This document shows, in pieces, positions 32,500-37,039 of a DNA stretch of 37,039 nucleotides (the stretch's first letter is position 1; each line of letters starts with the position of its first letter). Source of the stretch: Viridothelium virens. Taxonomy: Eukaryota > Ascomycota > Dothideomycetes > Trypetheliales > Trypetheliaceae. The notes below the pieces were generated by a model. It was not told where the DNA came from. It saw only the letters and a program-made list of their open reading frames with translations, and searched no databases. Position numbers and translations under genes: made by a program. The DNA lies in assembly GCA_010094025.1 (NCBI GenBank), contig ML991895.1, positions 1 to 37,039 on the forward strand. The letters are read 5' to 3'.

Positions 32500-35496
32500 A
32501 TGACTCGGGCAGATGAGCGCGGTGCAAGGCACCGTAGTGCGCTCTCTGTGAATGCCAGGACTGCCAAGAAGAAGAAGAGTTCATATAAAGTTCTGTATGA
32601 AAATGTTACTCAGACGAAGAAGAAGCTTCGGTCAGCCGTTCGTCATTCCTCCATCTACCTACTGGTCTTCAATGGCTAAAATTTGGTTACAGATCTCCCA
32701 CCACGTCCGATCACCTAATGGCTATACTTTCGTGCCTGCCGGCAAGTATCCTGACCTTACCGAGACCTGCAAAGAGTTCTCTCGTAAAAAGGGTGCGAAA
32801 GTTTACGTCGTTTCCGTACGTATCTGGTCCTTAATAATACATTTCGCCGCTAACAAAACTAAAAGGCTGCGCCTCAGCAAAGACGGCCTGAACAGGTATC
32901 TCATCATATCCACCGGCTGGGACATCATTTCCAAAACGAGGTACTCGAGATAGCTAGTAGCTATTTAGGCTATCGTCAAAATGGTGTACTGTTCTGGAAG
33001 AATCAAGACCTCAACTCCTCATCAAGGCTTGCAACCCTACTGGCTCGGGAATCGTCTCACAATCTGGAAGAGACACAGCAAATCAAAACAGCGATCAGAG
33101 ACCTATTTCCAAAGATTCCAGAGAACGACCTCGTGTCAATCGCCGAACGTGCTTTTCAAGAGGTATGTTCCTCGGACTTCGATACGAACGTAATTACTGA
33201 GAAAAACATAGGGGTCTGGTCGGGTCGGTACCGCTGCAGCTTTAACACTCGAACGACGTGTCCAACTCGCTGTCGCCGCTCATATTCGACATGTATATAC
33301 AGACTACGATGAACAACTACGGAAGGCGACCTGGCAAGATGCGCGTCGCCATGTTGAGCAAGCTTGTGTCGATCAACTTGTCAAATGGCGCGGGGAAGAT
33401 GATTCCGATGCTCACGAGCTGGAAGACATCTTTCGAGAGATTATCGTTATCGATGATGACGATGACGAGTCTGATGAAGAGTCATCTGGAACGGATGAAG
33501 AAAGCAGCGACGATGGAAGCGTACAGATAATATCCAGTCCCAAAGAGGCACATGAGCTTGCAGACGATGATGCAAATCAGATGGGACGGCTTGGTGAGGA
33601 CCATCATCCTAACCCTTATCATCGTTATGAGAACAGCAGGCAGCCAATGTGCTATGAATCCGCTCCTTATGCGCGCATTCCCCTGCGTATTCAAAGAGAG
33701 ACTCGTCCCTCGGCCAGTCGTCAACAATTTCTTCGACAGACCTTCTTGGCTAGGTATCAAGCTGCGCAGGATCGGGGAAGACAGCGCCGAGCAATAATGA
33801 ACGAGTCGACCGCGTCTACGCACCTACCGCTAACTCCAAAACGTATAGATCATTCGCGTATATCGTCTCAACCGGAGGGGATTTTTGTCAAAGAGTATGT
33901 CTCACTAATAAGCTCTGGTCTTGCTGAGGTGCTAATGCATACCAGTCTACAAGATTCCTATCCCCGACGCGCAGGTCTCAACGTCCATTTAGCCGGACAA
34001 AGCAGAACAGAGGTATGTCTTCATATTTCCTTCAGCAAGGTAAAAAGGCGGACCGACAGGATGGTGGTTTACTTTATTATCAGGGTGCTCCAACAAGGCT
34101 AGTGCATATCCCCGAACGAGATAATCGAATGATCATTTCCCGTGGACCGGATCCTCGTCCGTTTACAGACGCATCTGGTCAACATTGGTTCCCTCTGGGA
34201 GACCAGAGCGAACCAGGACATGGGAATCTAAGGGAACGACGCCTTAAACCTGCGACAGAATTCAGAAGGCCTATTCTTGGTTCCCCCTCGAAACAGCAGT
34301 TGCAAAAAGCACTTCCTAACAACTCTACTTCAGAACATGATGTCCCTCTTCCATCTGTTGAGGACGATATTGGCTCTACTGTACAAATTCAGCGCTACGG
34401 TGAGGTCAATTATGCCGCAGGGACTCGCACCACAAAACCACCTCTTTCTGTGGCGACGGAGCGGATACTTTCGGTCACTAGGCCCGACACATTAAGGGAA
34501 CCTGATGTGACGACTGATGAACAGAGGGCACGCAAGCGCGCAAGACTATCAGCGGACGTGAATTCCGGCCAGCAAAGCGGATCCCATTCCAACGCTATGA
34601 CTTTGATACATGAGACATCAAACTATGTTGATCTAACAAGCCCCAAAGGACCGAGAATACAGGAAGTGGACTATCGCCGCCCATCAGGTTTGGGCAAAAG
34701 TAGCAACCCGATGCCCGTTCACCACATACCACTCCGCGAGCTTCAGGAAATCCAAGTACCGGCTACTACTGTTCACGATCAACGCCGTAGCGATGGTATG
34801 GAGCGCGTCCTTCGCCGTGTGACTAACGCAGCAAGTGAGTCCAGGTCTCCTCACCAGTCTTCAGTCCTTTCTCAAGTTTCTCCCCATACTCGCCAGTCCC
34901 GTGCATCCGCAGATTTCGATCCAGTCTATTCTCACACCACCCTTCCAGCTGGTAACCTTGTGCTACCAGCGCTGTCGTCCCCACAAGAACCACGGACCTA
35001 CGTGCCCTACCAACCAGCTGAGCGCGTAGCAAACCGCGATTTTGGGCATGAGTTGAGTGACGATCGACAAGGCGTTCGTCGGACTAACTCTGACCAAATC
35101 CATCACCAGGAGCGATTTCTTAGAGGTAGTGCGCTTGGACTTGCTGACCCTGGTATCCCTCATATGCAATTTCGTGATGACATGCGTTATGAAGCCGGAC
35201 AGTATTCAGAGAAAATTCCTTTGCGGGCCCGAGATCCTCGTCTCCAACCGGATACTGGTAGCCAAAGAACTAGTGACTTTGCACGGATAGAGCGGTCGGC
35301 CATTCGAGGGCATTTTGAGAGAATGCAACCACGCTACCCAAACTTGCAATTTGCAAATGAAAGGGAAGTGGTCAGGCAATCCTCAGCCATTGGTGATCAA
35401 CAGCGTCTTTTCTCTGTTCAAGATGCGCCCTATGAATCCACGCAGCAATTTAGGACTCATAATCTTCAGTCCGCATTTCCATACTCCAGGTCTTGA
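32500..35496 (+). CDS. DUF2293-domain protein with long disordered tail
   Basis: 906 residues in six exons: 32500-32637, 32693-32815, 32866-33162, 33212-33894, 33946-34012 and 34084-35496. The start ATG 32500 gives a basic N-terminus with KKKKSSYKVLYENVTQ. Next come SPNGYTFVPAGKYPDLTETC and a short VYVVSAAPQQRR strand, then the DUF2293 core at about residues 150-260: TAIRDLFPKIPENDLVSIAE, VGTAAALTLERRVQLAV and HIRHVYTDYDEQLRKATW. An acidic Asp/Glu/Ser run follows. The remaining 600 or so residues are low in hydrophobics and rich in Arg, Gln, Ser and Pro, so probably disordered. The first intron uses a weak donor, GTTCGT. Intron 33895-33945 is 51 nt with no stop, so retaining it adds 17 residues in frame. 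Function of the family is unknown to me. Confidence 0.85.
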
Positions 35497-36576
35497 TATC
35501 CAGATTTTCGGTACTATTCTTCTGCGAATAACTACTAGTTTCCATTGCTAGTCTCACTTTTCAACTCAACCGTTCCGGTCGCTGCTCCTTCCTTTCAATC
35601 TACTGTGGCAAGAGACGTGCTCTTCTGTCATCAACTCTTGCTTGCAATTCTTTTCAAGTCTGCAGCGCTTTTCCTTTCTGTCGTGACGAGTCCTAGCTAA
35701 AGACCCCACGCTATTCCCGAAAGAATACACCAACAGTCGCGAGATACTGTTGACAGGCGAAGCTGTAAGTCAAGAGCTGAATCACTGGATTTTCCCCCTT
35801 TTCATTATCACTTGAATCCACCCAGTTTATGGAACTTCACTGCTTTGGCCTGTAGAATTCTCCTACAGGTCAGAGAAGTCGATGTTTCCGGGTCTGACCA
35901 AAGTCCCAGTGGCTTTCCATCCGAAGCGCCTCCGAAGGCCAGCCGGTTGCAAAATTGAATTGCAGACACAGATGCTACGTTCACTCATAATGTGATGACA
36001 ACCGATCTTTATCCTGATATTGGATTGCATGGTCAAGCGACTACGGACTCGAGAACATTGAGGCAGGCGACTGGCAGGGGTGACCGGGAGTTGCGGTGGG
36101 AAACCTACGATATACCCTCTTCTATTCAACGGGAACATGGTTACATGAGCTTTCGATAGATCGTATGCCTGAGTGCAGATATCAGGCTATTGGTCTTGGA
36201 AAGGCCTAAAAGAATTGCCAAACCGGCTTTACTGTATTTTAGAAGTTCAAACTAGTGGTCTCTAGTAATCTATCAAGTGGACCAGTCTCGACCTCAATTT
36301 TGAGTGATGATCGCCTTTGATTGATGACTAACCCAGGACAGGTTTTTATTTCAACAGTACGCACAGTGAACCAGCACAAGTGTTTTCTTCCTCGACGTAG
36401 GACATGCTCTCATTTTTAAATATGTACAAGCTCTGCCAAATATTTACGTGGTTCGGAATGCCTATTTACAAGAATCCACGAGTCCAGTTCCAACCTTTCC
36501 ATCACCACTATCACCTCCCACCACTCACTATCAATCCAAAAAAGAAAACCCCCTCCACCTCTTTTCCTCCCCTCAC
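35497..36576. other. Convergent intergenic region
   Basis: About 1.1 kb between the 3' ends of the DUF2293 and pectinesterase genes. Several short open frames occur on both strands, but none starts well, splices sensibly or resembles a known family. No repeat noticed. Confidence 0.5.
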
Positions 36577-36944
36577 TCACGACACATACGACGCATCAAC
36601 ATACGACGCGCTCTCCCACCCACTCCCCAAGACGCTGGCAATCGCCACAGGCGCACTCAACTTCGTCGCGAAGCTCGCGCGCGTGCCCTCGCTCCCCGCG
36701 CCGCTGTTCTCGTACTCGCCGAAGCTGACATGGTCGGTTCTGGGGTCGCTGCTCTGCCACTGGCTCCAGCCCGCGCTGTTGATGACGTTCGTCATCGACG
36801 TGTGCTGCACGGCGACGCGCGCGTAGTCGCCCCACGGCCGGCCCAGGTAGTGCGAGCCTGCGGCGACGCTGGAGGTCGTGCCTGCGATGGTGGAGTTGTT
36901 GATCACGTAGTAGGAGGCGTCGGAGGCGGAGGCGCGGCCGGAGG
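36577..36944 (-). CDS. Pectin methylesterase, C-terminal exon (partial, gene runs off the window)
   Basis: The last exon encodes about 122 residues ending SYVDASYVS. The segment ASDASYYVINNSTIAG, then AGSHYLGRPWGDYARVAVQH, then NSAGWSQW matches carbohydrate esterase family 8; LGRPW carries the conserved active-site Arg and Trp. These secreted enzymes de-esterify homogalacturonan in plant cell walls, so a plant-associated or saprotrophic fungus is likely. The exon begins after the acceptor CCTACCAG at about 36945-36952. The upstream part is an intron of at least 95 nt, very C/T-rich on the coding strand, that reaches the window end at 37039. The catalytic Asp residues and signal peptide lie outside. 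Confidence 0.88.
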
Positions 36945-37039
36945 CTGGTAGGGGGAGAAATGGGTCGTTAGTGGGAGTGTTGTTGGTAGAGGGGAGGGGA
37001 TGTTAGAGGGAAGGGAAGGAGAAGAGGAGGGGGAGGGGG

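Noticed and set aside
36448-36951. Plus-strand Arg/Ala-rich frame near the right edge
   Set aside because: It is antisense to the pectinesterase exon, with composition typical of a shadow frame.
1-37039. tRNA, rRNA or CRISPR features
   Set aside because: No tRNA A/B-box pair, rRNA segment or regularly spaced direct repeats were recognised by eye; a dedicated tRNA scan was not possible.

Overview
The window is 37 kb of nuclear DNA from a filamentous ascomycete (Pezizomycotina). The signs are many short GT-AG introns (about 48-70 nt) with CTAAC/CTGAC-like branch sites, a non-reducing iterative polyketide synthase (PKS), several Zn2Cys6 regulators, and conserved fungal housekeeping genes packed on both strands. 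The class is not certain; Dothideomycetes or a neighbouring class is my guess. There is no bacterial or plasmid signal, no CRISPR array and no clear RNA gene.

Region 1 (about 0.7-13.5 kb) is a compact secondary-metabolite locus. A six-exon non-reducing PKS gene (738-7957, minus strand) encodes SAT-KS-AT-PT-ACP-ACP-R in 2275 residues, with no methyltransferase and a reductive release domain. A 2.5 kb intergenic region separates it from a divergent AflR-type Zn2Cys6 activator (10460-11752, plus). A cytochrome P450 (11868-13511, minus) converges on the activator. The simplest reading is that the activator turns on the PKS and P450, the PKS releases an aromatic polyketide aldehyde, and the P450 oxidises it. 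Part of the intergenic space (about 9714-10136) looks like an old solo LTR.

Region 2 (about 15.1-21.4 kb) holds a PAP2 lipid phosphatase, an aldo/keto reductase, the mitochondrial ATP-synthase assembly factor Atp10, the Golgi SNARE Gos1 and ribosomal protein L35 (uL29). Gos1 and L35 share a 233 bp divergent promoter.

Region 3 (about 21.9-28.0 kb) is a divergent pair of large Zn2Cys6 transcription factors. One also has an N-terminal BED-like zinc finger.

Region 4 (about 28.8-37.0 kb) holds casein kinase II regulatory subunit, a CCDC25/Jlp2 homologue, a small LYR-like protein, a DUF2293 protein, and the 3' end of a pectin methylesterase cut by the window edge.

The most unusual observations are these. 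In the CCDC25/Jlp2 gene the reading frame is restored only if two ordinary-sized introns flank a one-nucleotide exon. Gos1 has aspartate where the SNARE zero-layer glutamine is expected. The PKS combines reductive release with the absence of a methyltransferase. All gene models were spliced by hand from frame, splice-site and family logic; exon sums were checked to be divisible by three.
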